This document shows, piece after piece, positions 46,152 to 58,377 of a DNA stretch of 64,000 nt. Where the stretch lies: positions 40,055,870 through 40,119,869 of the forward strand of contig CM066317.1 in the NCBI GenBank assembly GCA_033807775.1, read 5' to 3'. Position numbers and translations under genes: made by a program. Numbering within the stretch: the first letter of the stretch is position 1; each line of letters begins with the position of its first letter. The notes beneath the pieces are model-generated. The model was not told the origin of the DNA, did not search any database, and saw nothing but the letters and a program-made list of their open reading frames with translations. The DNA comes from Saussurea involucrata. Its lineage: Eukaryota > Streptophyta > Magnoliopsida > Asterales > Asteraceae.

Positions 46152-46894
46152 TGTTAGCTCCAATCTTTCTGTTTATAGAAGTATTGAAAAATAGGCTAAG
46201 TATAGAAGTCTTCGACAGAGGCTCTGCCGAGTCACCGAGAAGACCGAAGCATAGAAGTCTTCGACAGAGGCTCTGCCGAGTAACCGAGAAGACCGAAGTA
46301 AAGAATCACCAGAAGACTCTTCAATGCGGACAAGGCCATAGAGCCTCTGTCATACTTGACAGAGCCTCTGTGGTATAAAATACTAGAGCTCTATACAAGG
46401 ACAATCGTGGTTCTTACGATTTCTGCTGTACGAAGATCCTGAAGATCATTCGTACAAGGCGTGACCTGACAACTCCACGTGTCAAACTCTGATGGTTCTT
46501 AGCCTTAGTAGAAGCCGACGTATTTAATTAACGTTGTACCTGCAACAGTACCTGAATAGTGTCTTTGTACCTTCAGTACTTATTGTCTAGAGCTTGTCCC
46601 CTTTAGAAGTAGTATAAATAGAAGACTCATGTTGAGTTCTTCTATTAAGCTTTGCACGACACATACCATTAGAACATAATTCTTGTTATATCATCGGTGT
46701 TCTTGGTGTTCTATTTATATCAATATACATTGGGTTATTGAGCTATTTATCTGTGTTATTTACATCTCACGTATTTGATATAGTGTGTTCTTCTACCTTA
46801 TTATATCTTTTAGTTCGTTAAAAACGCTTCCGCATTATATCTTGTTTGAACTATTAGATAGAATCATCATTGTTAAGCAAAACAGGAACCAACA
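46152..46894 (+). repeat. 5' LTR of the SIRE-like element
   Basis: 743 bp. Near its start, GAAGTCTTCGACAGAGGCTC recurs twice as part of a 51-bp direct repeat (about 46206-46307). CCTCTGT and ACAGAG words follow at 46340-46375. GTATAAATAG at about 46612 is a likely TATA box. The end GGAACCAACA is followed by AT and the primer-binding site. Confidence 0.93.
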
Positions 46895-46896
46895 AT

Positions 46897-46908
46897 TGGT
46901 ATCAGAGC
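46897..46908 (+). promoter_or_regulatory. Primer-binding site of the SIRE-like element
   Basis: TGGTATCAGAGC, the initiator tRNA-Met complement, two bases after the 5' LTR. Confidence 0.92.
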
Positions 46909-47194
46909 AATCCTTGATTTTCTATATCAAGTGATCCTCTCTTGCAATGATTTTTGGTAGAAACCTGGAGTAATTTTAACCTGTTCTTCACTTATTTCAA
47001 AACAGCCTATGTTTTTCTGCCATTCTCGACCTGTTCGACTTTGGTAAACTTACAGTCTGTTACTTCGGTTAAATCTCCATTTTAGTTCATTGTTCAAGTT
47101 TCTAAGTTTATAAACACCATTCGAAACATACACTTCATCCTCTGAAAGTTTATTGTTCATACCCTATTTTCTGGATTTCTCATCCTCGTTCAAA

Positions 47195-50100
47195 ATGACA
47201 AACACAAACAACTTCTTCACCGCCGGTTCTTTAACCAAACCACCCACACTACTCAGAGATGAGTACCCTCAGTGGAAGATACGAATGATTCACTTCTTCG
47301 AGGGTACTGACAAAGAACTCGTCTACTATATCAACAATCCTCCTTTCGTACCAATGATCACAGTACCCCGTGTACCTGCCACAGACGACACTCCAGAAAT
47401 CCCTAAGCACGAGAAACCAAAGACCAAGGACAAGTGGTCAGATCCTGATTGGGCAAAATATGAAGTTGCTCAGAAGACTAAGAGACTTCTGATCATGGCC
47501 ATACCCAATGACCTTTTCCAATCCCTAGATGCGTGTGAATCTGCATACGATCTGTGGAAGGAACTGGAAAAACAACTGGAGGGTGGGGCCAAAACTCAGA
47601 AGAACCGCAGAGCCCAATGCATCAACGATTACTACGCATTCAAAGCTCTGCCGACAGAATCTCTACAGTCAACATATGATCAGTTCAACTCTCTAATCAA
47701 CAAGTGCAAGAAGTTCGGAATCCACCGAACTTCTGAGGAAAACAATGTCATGTTCCTAAAGAGTCTCAATGAAGAATGGCTCAAGTTGTCTATGTCTCTG
47801 CAAACAAATCAGGACTTAGACTCCTGGACTCTGTCAGATCTCTATGGAACGTTGGCAGCCCAAGAGCCTCAGATTGCACAAGCAAAAGCTCAAATCAGTG
47901 CACCTCTTGCGCTGGTTGGTAAAGCTACATAAGCTAAAGAGAAGCCGAAGAAGGAGAAAGCTGTGGAAGAAAAGGAGAAGAAGAAGAAGATCTTGATCGT
48001 TGATAGTGAAGAGGAGGAGGTGGTAGAAGAAGAGGAGGCAACTATGGCCTCTATAGCTAAATCGTTAGCTCTTTTAACAAGGGAATTCAGTAGAGGATAT
48101 CAGAAGAAGTCTGGTAATGAACTCTACGGAAGAGAAGGGTCAAATGACAAGAACGACAGAGGTGTCGACCAACAGAGGTCGAATGACAGGAATGACAGAG
48201 GTGGTGACCGACAGAGGTCAGACGACAAAGCTGGCAACGCTCCACAGAACCAAGGATGTTACAATTGTGGTAAGCCAGGCCACTACGCCAATGAATGCAG
48301 GAGCAAATCAAACCGCCCTCAGAGGGATTCTGCTTTCTACAAAAAGAAAGCAGAATATTATGCTCAGAAGTCACTTATGGTGAATCAAGAAAACTAGCAG
48401 TCAGATACATCCTCTGACGAAGGAGAAAAGAAGAACGCCCTGTTCTGTGGCATGGCAGAGGTCAGCTCCGACTCCGATAGTAAGGTATCCACTTCTGACT
48501 CTTACACTAATCAAGCAGAAGCTGATTTGCTTAAACTGAACATTGAATACACAGAACTTAAAAAGACCTGCGAAAGTGTTCAGAAGAAGCTTACCTTCTT
48601 TGAGAGAGAAGCTAGACTTCTCACTCAAGAAAAGGCTAAAATCTTTCAAGAAAATGAAGAAATTGAAACAAACTGGAACAAACACCTAAATCCTTTGAAA
48701 GAAAAGATTTCTGAACTTAACTCAGCCTTAAATGCAAAATCTAAAGAACTTATGGACGTTGAGAGCGACAGAATGAATATCCTAGCTCTTAAACATTATT
48801 TTCAGAAGGAAAGAGAAGTCCTCTGTCAAGATTTACTCAGAAGAGATCTTTTAATTAAGAAATATCAAGATGCACATAAGGTGTACGAGAAAATTAATAC
48901 ACAAATAGGGAGACGGGGAATTGGCTTCTGTGATATAGATCCATACACTGGAAACAAAAGAAACAAGTCTCTGTCCTCTCTATTTTATATTGGAAGTACA
49001 AGAAAACCTGGATTTCCAAACTTACTCTCTGTAAGCAAAAGGCGAAAAGTCTCTGGGGAACCTCACCAGAGGAAACCTCTGAAGATGATAAATGTGTGGT
49101 TTGAAAACACAGATTTGTCACCTTCAATCTCTGTCAAAAGAGAATCCAAACCTAAGAAATATCTGAAAACTCAAGATCAGATAGGTATCTTCAAGTTTGG
49201 TGACCCCGAGACTCAAACACAGGTTGCCTTTGTCTGCATGATAAACTCTGAAAAGAAATTATCGGCAGAGGCACCTGAGTTCAAGCCTAACGTTTCAGAA
49301 GAAAAACTTAAAGATATCTCTGAAAAGGAGTTGATGGAAATCGGGAAAAATAACTTTTACGAAAACTTCTGTACACCCTCTATCGATCAAAATCTCTGTG
49401 ATAAAACCTTAATAGATACTTCTGTTGACTTGGAAAATAATCTCAAAGAAAAGGATGAAAGCAAGTATGGCACATGCTCTGAAAATCCAGCCTCTGTCGA
49501 AAGAGAACTAAGTGACTTAACCTCTGTATATGAGGACGATTCATCCTATGACGAATCTGAGACTGATTCTAAGTCAGAGATAGTACCTTGTGACTCAGAG
49601 GATTTTGAACTACCCTCTGGAGTTCTTAACAGAACTATTCCTCCCAAGGATAAAATCACAAGAGTTCCTATCTGTCCAGATTTTTTGGACATGTGTATAC
49701 AAGCCAAAACCTCTCTTGAGCTTGAGAAAATCAAACAACAAAAGAAAACGTCCTCTCAAAATCCAACAAGTTCAAAGACTTCAAAACCCTTAAAGCCTAT
49801 TGAAGAAAAACTAACATAGCAACAGAAGGGTAAATGGGCTGAAAATAACAAATATTTTTCTTCTGTGAAAGTGAAACCTGCAGAAGTTCACCACAAAAGG
49901 GGTCCACAGAAGGCTACTCTCAACAACGGATTTTGCAAACAACAATCTAGCCTACATAGGTCTTCTTGTAATAGGAAGTCAAATGTTAGGATAGAATGTA
50001 ATGCCTCTGTGCCCCCATTTAATGTTTTCAATAAAAAGTTCAAGCAAATCTCTTCGCACATTCATTATTGTCATTGCTTTGATCTCATGCATCAATTAAG

Positions 50101-50233
50101 CCAACACTTCTCAAGTCCACATTGTTTCCTCTTTGCACCCAAAAAGAATACTAAATTCAAGGGTAAGAAGAAACAAAATGGTTCTTCAAAAGAAGCTAAA
50201 ACCAAACCCAATAATGCTAAGGCAAACTTGTAG
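47195..50233 (+). pseudogene. gag: Gag region of the SIRE-like element (one frame, nonsense codons)
   Basis: From ATG at 47195 (MTNTNNFFTAGSLTKPPTLL) a single frame runs to 50233, interrupted by stops at 47930-47932, 48395-48397, 49817-49819 and 50231-50233. Domains: a capsid-like UBN2-type region (SAYDLWKELEKQLEGGAKTQ), Lys/Glu-rich linkers, a CCHC knuckle CYNCGKPGHYANEC near 48260-48300, then a long acidic helical region (48452-49819, 455 residues; TELKKTCESVQKKL) with coiled-coil character. Long gag proteins are usual in SIRE-type elements. The stops look like simple point mutations. Confidence 0.85.
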
Positions 50234-50283
50234 ACCCCTAACAAAGCTGGACCCATTTGGATATGGGTACCTAAAACTCTCTG

Positions 50284-51036
50284 ATTGTCTTGCAGAAGAA
50301 GTATGTGCCAATCTGGTATCTTGACTCCGGATGCTTGCGGCACATGACTGGCGACAGAGGTATACTATCCTCCTACAAAGATAAACTCGATGGAGGATCT
50401 GTGACCTTTGGTGACAACAAGAAGGGGTATATAAAATGCTACGGAGTCATCATGAAGGAAAACATAACCGTATGCAAAGTTGCATATGTGGATGGCCTTA
50501 AGCACAATCTTCTCAGTGTTAGCCAACTCTGCGATACGGGTTTCGACGTAATGTTCAAAAGAACCTTCTGCTCTCTACAAGGTGAGGACACAGGAGTCGA
50601 ACTTCTGCGAACCGAACGAAGAGGCGATCTTTACCTCATGAACTTCTGTGCCAAGAACAAGGAAGACAAGCTCTGCCTTGTTGCCAGTAAAAGCGAAGAA
50701 GCTTGGTTATGGCATAACAGGTTCTGCCACCTAAACTTTCATACTCTAGATAAGCTTGTTAAACTTGATCTAGTCAAAGGTCTGCCAAATGTTAAATTTA
50801 ATAAAGATCATTTGTGCTCTACTTGCGAAATGGGAAAACTCAAAAGAGCTTCCCATAAAGGCAAGACTGATGTATCTTTCCCTAGGCCTCTGTACATGCT
50901 TCATGTTGACCTCAGCGGTCCAATCGCTACACAGAGCCTAGGTGGCAAGAAATATATACTTGTTTTGATCGATGAATATTCAAGATTTACATGGGTTGAA
51001 TTTGTCAGAAAAAATCAGATGTTCCAAACATTCTGA
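50284..51036 (+). pseudogene. pol: Protease and pre-integrase segment, SIRE-like element
   Basis: The frame is shifted relative to gag. It contains PIWYLDSGCLRHMTGD with the protease Asp, then LLSVSQLCDTGFDV, the HHCC-type finger (LWHNRFCHLNFHT, CSTCEMGKLKRASHK) and the first integrase Asp in MLHVDLSGP. It is broken by a frameshift near 51005-51030, after which the next frame continues. Confidence 0.85.
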
Positions 51037-51044
51037 TAAATTTA

Positions 51045-52664
51045 ATGAAAAGAATCCAAGTTCTGTATGAGTGCAGGATTCAGAAACTAAGAAGCGACAA
51101 TGGCACAGAATTCAAAAACTCTGTCATTGAAGCCTATCTTACAGAAGAAGGCATATCACATAACTTCTCTGCTGCACGCACCCCACAACAAAATGGCGTG
51201 GTTGAACGAAAGAACCGCACGCTTGTGGAGGCTGCAAGAACTATGCTGACAGCATCTGGATTACCAATGTCTTTTTGGGCAGAAGCAGTATCAACCGCTT
51301 GCTACACCCAAAATCGATCAACCATTGTAAAGAGGCACATCAAAACACCGTATCATTTGATCAACAAAAGGCGACCAAACATCAAGTTCTTTCATGTATT
51401 TGGATGCAAGTGCTTTGTCTTAAATGATAGAGAAGCAAGAGGAAAGTTTGAGGTGAAAGCAGATGAAGGCAAGTTCATTGGATACTCTGACACCTCTAAG
51501 GCCTACAGAGTTTATCTTCTGCGGTCACGAACCATTGTAGAAAACATCAATGTGTCTTTTGACGATTCCTTTCAAAAGACTTCTGAACAAGTCAGTTCAG
51601 AACTCGGTCTAAAGAAGGAATCCTCTGGCATCTCAAAAACAAGAGAAGCAGACCTAAATCTGCTATTTGAAGAGATGTTCAACGATGATATTGATCCCTC
51701 TGGTGGAGCTATCAGAGCCTCTGGAGAAACATCTTCTAACAACCAGACTGAGTCAGGTATATCTCTAACTGGTCCATTAAATACTTCATCCTCTTCTGTG
51801 AATCATACAGATGCACGTGTTGAGGGGGAGCCAACAGAAGATGACACAAGCAAAGACTCTATAACAGAGGCACTGGAAACACCAACTACAACAGAGGAGC
51901 CGATACTAGAGGAAAATGAGGATTCAGTCTCAACTTCTTCAGAAGAGATTCCAACTATCATTCCAATAATCCCACAAGCTGAAGAACCAACTTCGAGCTC
52001 TGAAGTGCCATCTACTACAGAAGGTGTACCAGAACCACAGGGTGCACCTACAGAAGTTCAACTAGATGACTCAAATGACCATCTTCCAAGAACAACACAG
52101 TGGGCGAAAAGCCATCCTCCAAGCCTTATAATTGGCGACCCTTCTGAAAAGGTCAAGACAAGATCAGCCACTGCTAATTTTTGTTTCTTTACAAATTTCA
52201 TCAGTGTGATCGAGCCAAAAAGAATCTCTGAATCCCTAGATGATCCAAACTGGGTAGATGCTATGCAAGAAGAGCTTCTACAGTTTGAGAGAAACAAGGT
52301 ATGGACCCTAGTACCTCTGCCACGAGGAAAACAAGCAATAGGGACAAAATGGGTCTTCAGAAACAAGAAGGACGAGGATGGGTTGGTCATTAGAAACAAA
52401 GCGAGATTGGTGGCCAAGGGATATCGCCAAGAAGAAGGCATTGATTACGATGAAACTTTTGCCCCTGTCGCACGGCTCGAAGCTATAAGAATCTTCTTAG
52501 CCTTCGCAGCCCACAGAGGTTTCAAAGTTTTTCAAATGGATGTAAAATCTGCTTTTCTGAATGGTGAAATCCAAGAAAAGTATACGTCCAGCAGCCACCA
52601 GGGTTTGAAAGTTCCAAGTACCCAAAATATGTCTATTATCTTGACAAAGCTCTGTATGGACTGA
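51045..52664 (+). pseudogene. pol: Integrase core and N-terminal RT, SIRE-like element
   Basis: Contains the second integrase Asp in KLRSDNGTEF and the catalytic Glu in NGVVERKNRTLVEAA, then the C-terminal VFGCKCFVLNDRE, a long Ser/Thr/Glu-rich linker, and the RT start (WTLVPLPRGKQAIGTKWVFR, ARLVAKGYRQEEGIDYDETF, FQMDVKSAFLNGE). A frameshift near 52574 ends the true frame just after the FLNGE motif. Confidence 0.88.
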
Positions 52665-53740
52665 AATAGGCTCCAAGAGCATGGTACGAACGACTTTCAA
52701 ACTTCCTTCTCAATAATGATTACGACAGAGGTACAACCGATACTACTTTGTTTTATAAAAGAAAAGGTGATGAGATTTTGCTTGTACAGATTTATGTGGA
52801 TGACAAAAAATTTCGGGTCTACCAATGCACAACAGTGCAAAGATTTTGAAAAACTCATGCAGAGTGAGTTTGAAATGAGTATGATGGGAGAATTAACCTT
52901 CTTCCTCGGACGCCAAGTAAAACAATCATCAGAGGGAATTTTTATAAATCAAGCTAAATATGTCTCTGACATACTTTCAAAATTCAGTCTCTCAGATGCC
53001 TCTGTAATGAAGACCCCAATGGCCATTGGAAATAAGTTATTCTCAGATCCAAATGGAAAATCTGTAGAGTGCAAGCTCTACAGAGGCATGATTGGGTCTC
53101 TATTATACTTAACCGCAAGTAGGCCTGATATAATGTATGCCACATGCCTCTGTGCAAGATATCAAGCTAACCCAAAGGAATCCCACCTTATTGCTGTAAA
53201 GAGGATCTTCAGATACCTTAAAGGGACCAAAAATCTTGGGCTCTGGTATCCGAAGAACTCTGGCTTTGATCTTAAGGCATACATAGATTTAGATTATGGA
53301 GGATGCAAGCTAGACCGAAAGAGCACCTCTGGGAGTTGTCAATTCCTAGGTGGTAAACTAGTAAGCTGGACTTCAAAGAAGTAGAACTGTGTGTCGACAT
53401 CTACAGCAGAAGCTGAGTATGTTGTTGCTGCTAGCTGTTGCTCCCAAGTTCTGTGGATGAAAACTCAGCTAAAGGACTACGGTAACACTATCTACAAGAT
53501 ACCCATCCTCTGTGACTCAAAAAGTGCCATAGCCATCTCTGCCAATCCAGTACAGCACTAAAAAACAAAGCATATCGATATCTGTTACCACTTTCTGAAG
53601 CATCATGTTGAATGTGGAACAATTGAGATGTACTTCGTGAGCACTGAATATCAGTTTGCAGACTTATTTACCAAAGCACTCGATGAGAAAAGATTCCTCT
53701 TCTTGGTAAGTAAGTTGGGTATGATAAACATGAGTTGAAA
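52575..53740 (+). pseudogene. pol: C-terminal RT and RNase H, SIRE-like element (several breaks)
   Basis: After the frameshift, the YGLK motif meets a TAG stop near 52663-52665. The catalytic YVDD is at about 52794-52805 and is followed at once by another frameshift in an A run. The frame 52716-53384 then carries FFLGRQVKQSSEGIF, YLTASRPDIMYAT and LGGKLVSWTSKK, with TAG at 53382-53384. RNase H continues (STAEAEYVVAASC, LCDSKSAIAIS) with another stop near 53560, ending with QFADLFTKALDEKRF. Non-functional. Confidence 0.85.
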
Positions 53741-54987
53741 ACCTCTGTAAGTAAGACTTGATCCTCCTGTAAATATGTATATATTTAAACTCTTTTGTAT
53801 GTAAATTCTTGAATCACCAAAAGTTCTATACCCGATAGAGCTTCTGTGGGATCACTCAGATCTTCTGACAATATCCACAGAACCTCTGGTGAGGTTGACC
53901 TATGCTCTATGCATTGCTTATCTATTTTGATCCAAGCATAGGTCAAGAGGGAGCAGAAGGAGAACTTGAATTAGACTACAGAAGTTGCTAATTCAAGGGG
54001 GAGCCAAAGAAGAGTAGTGGTCAGCCAAATCCACAGAAGTAAAGGTTTTTGCCAAGCAAAGGAGAACCAAAAGGTGAGTATCTCGTACAAACCATCTTTG
54101 AAAACAGTTTCTCTAGGACACAAATTTCCATATATGTCCTAGAAACTCTGCTTAAGACATTCCAAACATGTAATGATCAAAACGATTTTTGAGCTCTCCG
54201 ATATTAGAAATTTAAGGCCATAGAGCCTCTGCTGAGCCCCGCAGAGCCTCTGTAAGTCAGAATCTCTATGACTGCAAATTTCATACGGAAACTCTTTTGA
54301 TCAACTTCAATGTCTTTCAAAGATTCTTTTGTACAAGTACAAGAACTGAGATACTGAAAGAAGGTCTCTTGTCACAGAGTCTTATACATCAAAGAACTTA
54401 TGTTGGCCAAGCAAAGATTAGTAAAAAGGAGAATGACTCGCACCAAACCTTTTTCCAAAACAGTTTTTCCGAACACCAACTTTCAAATATGTCCTAAAAA
54501 CAGTGCTTAAGACAGTGAAAAACTTGGATGATCAAAAACTTTTCTGAATCTTTAGTTATTAGAAATTTTCACTCATAGAGCCTCTGCTGGCTTTGACAGA
54601 GCCCAAAGCCTCTGTGGATGAAAATTTTGTGCTAAAGACTCTGTAGATCCTCTCCAATGAACTTTTAAACATTTTTTGGTAAAGGTGCAAGCTAAGAGGA
54701 GACAAAAAGACAAGTTTCAGATCACAGAGCTCACTCCACTACAGAGCCTCTGTTGATTTTGACACTTGACTCTTTGTAGCAATTATGTAAAAGCAAGACA
54801 TTTACTGCGAGTGACAGACCCCAAACAGAAGGATTGCCCACGCGCCTAGCATTAATGGGCCGCACACAACGTCTAATCGTGCTCTGACACATCTGACGTG
54901 GCAGATTTTCATTAGACGTGCGTGCCACACGATCCTTCTGAAACGTTTCCCCAGCTGTAAAACTCAAGTACGGACCCTAAATGTTTA
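53741..54987 (+). other. Spacer between pol and the accessory coding region, rich in CCTCTG words
   Basis: No open frame of note. It includes a diverged direct duplication (around 54000-54250 and 54350-54620, each with CTCTTTTGATCAACT- or GATCAAAA-type words and CATAGAGCCTCTGCTG) and many AGCCTCTGT or ACAGAGC words. Confidence 0.7.
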
Positions 54988-55031
54988 TTGAATTCACTTT
55001 TACCACGGAATTCTATCCGTTTCTACCCTCA

Positions 55032-55039
55032 CTATATAA
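55032..55039 (+). promoter_or_regulatory. TATA-like box upstream of the accessory region
   Basis: CTATATAA lies about 117 bp before the probable start codon (55156), followed by a CT-rich leader with TCTTCATCTTCTCC. The arrangement resembles a plant core promoter inside the element. Transcription from it is inference. Confidence 0.4.
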
Positions 55040-55155
55040 CCCCGTTCCCATTCTCTCTTAAACCTTTTACGAACTTACTCTCTTCATCTTCTCCGGCGAA
55101 CCTTGCAATAACCTGCAACTTCTATTTTCAACTCTCTTTCTTCAAGATTATCGCA

Positions 55156-55974
55156 ATGGCATCCACCTCCAACGCTCCGGTAAACTCCCCATCCCATTAT
55201 GAGCACTCTCAGAAGCCAGAAATAGCCAGAAACCTAGAACATGACAACTCCGGTGACACATCAGATTTTGCTCCGACAACGCACCTTCAAAACTTCATCG
55301 CACATGAACACTTTGAACGTGTTCTTCCCAATAAACCCAATAACCAATACCTGGTTCCCTCCAAAACCGCATTTGGGGAAGCACATGCCATCCTTCTTCA
55401 CATTCTGGAAAATCATTACCTTTACCCCCTCATAACCAAAACTGTCCACAAAATACCTGCCAGATACCTCAATCAATTCTGGCAAAGCATCAGATTTGAC
55501 CCAGAAGATAGACAAATCAAGGGCTACATCTCCAAACCAGACAAATCCGAGCACCTGGAACTAAAATTCAACAGAACCATGTTCTCACTGGAGTTCAGCC
55601 TACCCACCAGAGGTCTGCTAGGCATAAAGAAGTACGCAGAGGAACCCACAGACACCGAGCTCTGCCGTTTTTTTGAAATGTTGGGGTACAACACAACCCT
55701 AAGGAAAAGGAATGATTTCGGAAGAAATCGACTTCCCCCTCTATGGAATACTCTCTTCTCCATTCTCAACAGGTGTCTAACTGGGAAAGTGGGTAGTCCA
55801 GACCAATCTTCTCACCAAATCTTGGCAATTATGTACGGGGTGTACTACGATCTACCTCTGGACTACGCCACCCTCATGATGCAGGAAATGGTTAACACCA
55901 TTGACCGCAGAATCTCCACCCAGAAGGCTAAAGGACGATCAACCGAAGCTCTACCTCCTCTACAATATCAATGA
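55156..55974 (+). pseudogene. Accessory (post-pol) ORF of the SIRE-like element, N-terminal part
   Basis: The frame is open from 54988, but the better start is ATG at 55156 (MASTSNAPVNSPSHYEHSQK), after the leader. Visible segments: NQYLVPSKTAFGEAHAIL, ARYLNQFWQSIRFDPED, RGLLGIKKYAEEPTDTELC, LPPLWNTLFSILNRCLTGK and HQILAIMYGVYYDLPLDYA. The pattern of a YLNQFW-like helix followed by an LNRCLTGK-like segment resembles plant retroelement accessory proteins I associate with Asteraceae genomes; function unknown. It ends at 55972-55974 where the reading probably shifts frame. Confidence 0.65.
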
Positions 55975-56022
55975 ATTCTGGGTGTCCTTCAAGAGCCTCT
56001 GCTCCTTCTACAAAAATGGCCA

Positions 56023-58377
56023 ATGGAGGGACCAACGGCCAGAATGTATCCCATGACAAAGAACTCTCCAACAGAGCACGAAGATGGATACGACTTCTGC
56101 AGGCCTCTGCCAACCGCACTTCTGGGATATGCAACAGATGAGACCCTTAAGTTAGAATACATACGCGATCATAGGACTCCAGAACCGAGTCCTGTGACAC
56201 CACCGCGTCTAGGAGTCCCCTTAGGAACTAGGGTTGTAGATAGGATGTCAGACGAAGAATGGGTAGTGGCCTTGGCTATGCACGAACAAGTCCAAGAGAA
56301 CTTTCATGCTATGAGAAATACAATTCTCACCCCTACTCTTAAGAGCAAAACCTCTGCCACCACCCCTAAGAAAAAGAAAGCCCACAGAAAAAGGAAAGCT
56401 ACAGAAGGCTCCTCAACCAGTGCTGCTGAAACCCAACTGTCCCCTCCTCATGCAACAGAAGTTGGATCCTCTGCACCTCCTCCTCCTCCTCCTCCAAAAG
56501 ACAAAAAGAAGAGAAAACATAAGTCTTCTGAGGAGGGTGCCTCCAAACCAAAGAAAAGGAGGAGCAAGAAGAAATCCAAGAAACCTAACACTCATCTGCA
56601 ATCCATCGCAGAGGAAGCTGAAATGGTCGCAGAAACCCATGAGCAACCTCTGCAATCCCCTTCACCTATCAACTATGCAGAAGATCAGGGTGACTTCAAC
56701 ACTTTCCTTGAGAACCCCAAAATAGCCAATACTTTAGATACCTCTGGCTGGAACGCAGAAGCCCTCTCCCATCAGTCAACAGAAGCTCCAGACTTCAGAA
56801 TCTCTTCTGACTTAGATGACGATGACGAAACCCCCAAAAGCATTCAAGTTGCCACACCAGAAGTTCTACAGAACCCCTTTACACAACCTGGATTTGATGT
56901 GCTAAGAGCAAGCCCAGAAGATCTGGCTAAAACTACCACCAAAACCCCACCAGTCTTAGTCTCAGAGGTAGATTCTGATGAAGAAGAAGATAACCAGGTA
57001 AACGAAGGACCTCTGCATCCCCATGTACGGAAATTAATTGGCTCTCATCCAATATACGACTCCTTAATCTATGGGGCAGAAGTTAGGGTAGAAGCAGCGG
57101 GCCATAGGATAGAAAGAGAGGCTGAGAAAATAGATGGTGAAGTAGTGATAGGATGCCCAACAGAGCAAGAATCCAGAATAGATGCCTGGAATAGTAGAGG
57201 CACACAACCCCAACCAACTCCCAGTGCAACCCACGCTTCTATTACCGTCAGTCTAGTGGCAGAAGGTAATATTGAACAAGAGCAGCACAGCTCGAACCCA
57301 CCCCAAACTGACCGGGCAGAGGAACTTCCTTCCACCTCTGTGCCATTAATAGCCGGGGAAACCATTCCAAGGGAGTCCTCTCCAAAGGACTTGCCTTTAG
57401 TTCGTGATTCCTCGCCCCGGATCACATCTGACACTCTTGCAGAGGAATTTGTTTCCTTTGCCACACGCACACACGTAAGTCCAACCGGCCCTTCAGAGGG
57501 GCCTAGAGTGCACGAAGACGAAGGGATTCTAGACAAATCCCCGAGTAAACTTAAGGATACTCCTGTACCCACCTCTGGAGTGGATCAAGACAATGTCCTT
57601 AATAGAACCTCTATAGAGTCTGAGGCTGATAAAGCCTCTGCTCGAGGATTAGAGGGAAATCCTTCCGTCCCCAACGTCAATACAGGGACGAGAGAAGGTG
57701 TCCAAGGAACAGGGACTCACTCTGGGGAAGAATGTGTTCCCCCAGAGGTTACACCAAGTCCACATGTATCAAGGGATGAGTTCCAAACCCTTGTCACCTT
57801 TGTGGACAATACATTGAAAGAGTTGAAAAGCTCTTTTGATTCTTTTGCCGATACAACTTCCAGGGCCATCACTGATCTGAACACCAAAATGGACAACCTG
57901 TCCACAGAGGTGCAAACTGCCTTAGCCCAGATGAAGTCAACTGCTACAACCTCTGCCACCTCTGCTGCTGCTGAGTTCGAAAAAGCCACCACCTCTGCTT
58001 TCCAAAGTTCTGTCAAAGATCTGCTTGAAAAACTGAAAGAGCAATCCTCAACATCTAAGGGCCTTACATCAGAAGACCTAAAGAAGGCCTTAGAGCAGGT
58101 CCAAGAGAATACAACCCAAGCAACTCAAGCCATAAAGCCTTCCGACTATATGACAAGAGCACAGCTTACAGAGCTCGGACAGGGGATTCTCGATCAGATG
58201 ACAAACTTCATCAAAGCCTTTACAATCGCCAATCACACCTACGTTAAAGACTTTCAGAAGAGCGTCGGAAAAATGCGCTTCAACACAGAGGCAGAGCTCG
58301 CAACTCTCTTTGGCCTCTGTGATGACTTGTGCGCAAAGATGATAGCTGCAGGAGCTGTACCGCCCAAAAAGCCATAA
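56023..58377 (+). pseudogene. Accessory ORF of the SIRE-like element, middle part with coiled coil
   Basis: 784 codons in the same frame as the upstream part, but the intervening 50 bp read better in another frame, suggesting a pair of compensating indels. Contents: DEEWVVALAMHEQVQENFHA, a basic region rich in KKKKAHRKRK and KKRKHKSSEE (nuclear-localisation-like), long Ser/Thr/Pro/Glu-rich stretches, then a C-terminal coiled coil (FVDNTLKELKSSFDSF to KKALEQVQENTTQAT). SIRE post-pol ORFs are often called env-like, but I see no signal peptide or membrane segment here. It ends at a stop at 58375-58377. Confidence 0.65.
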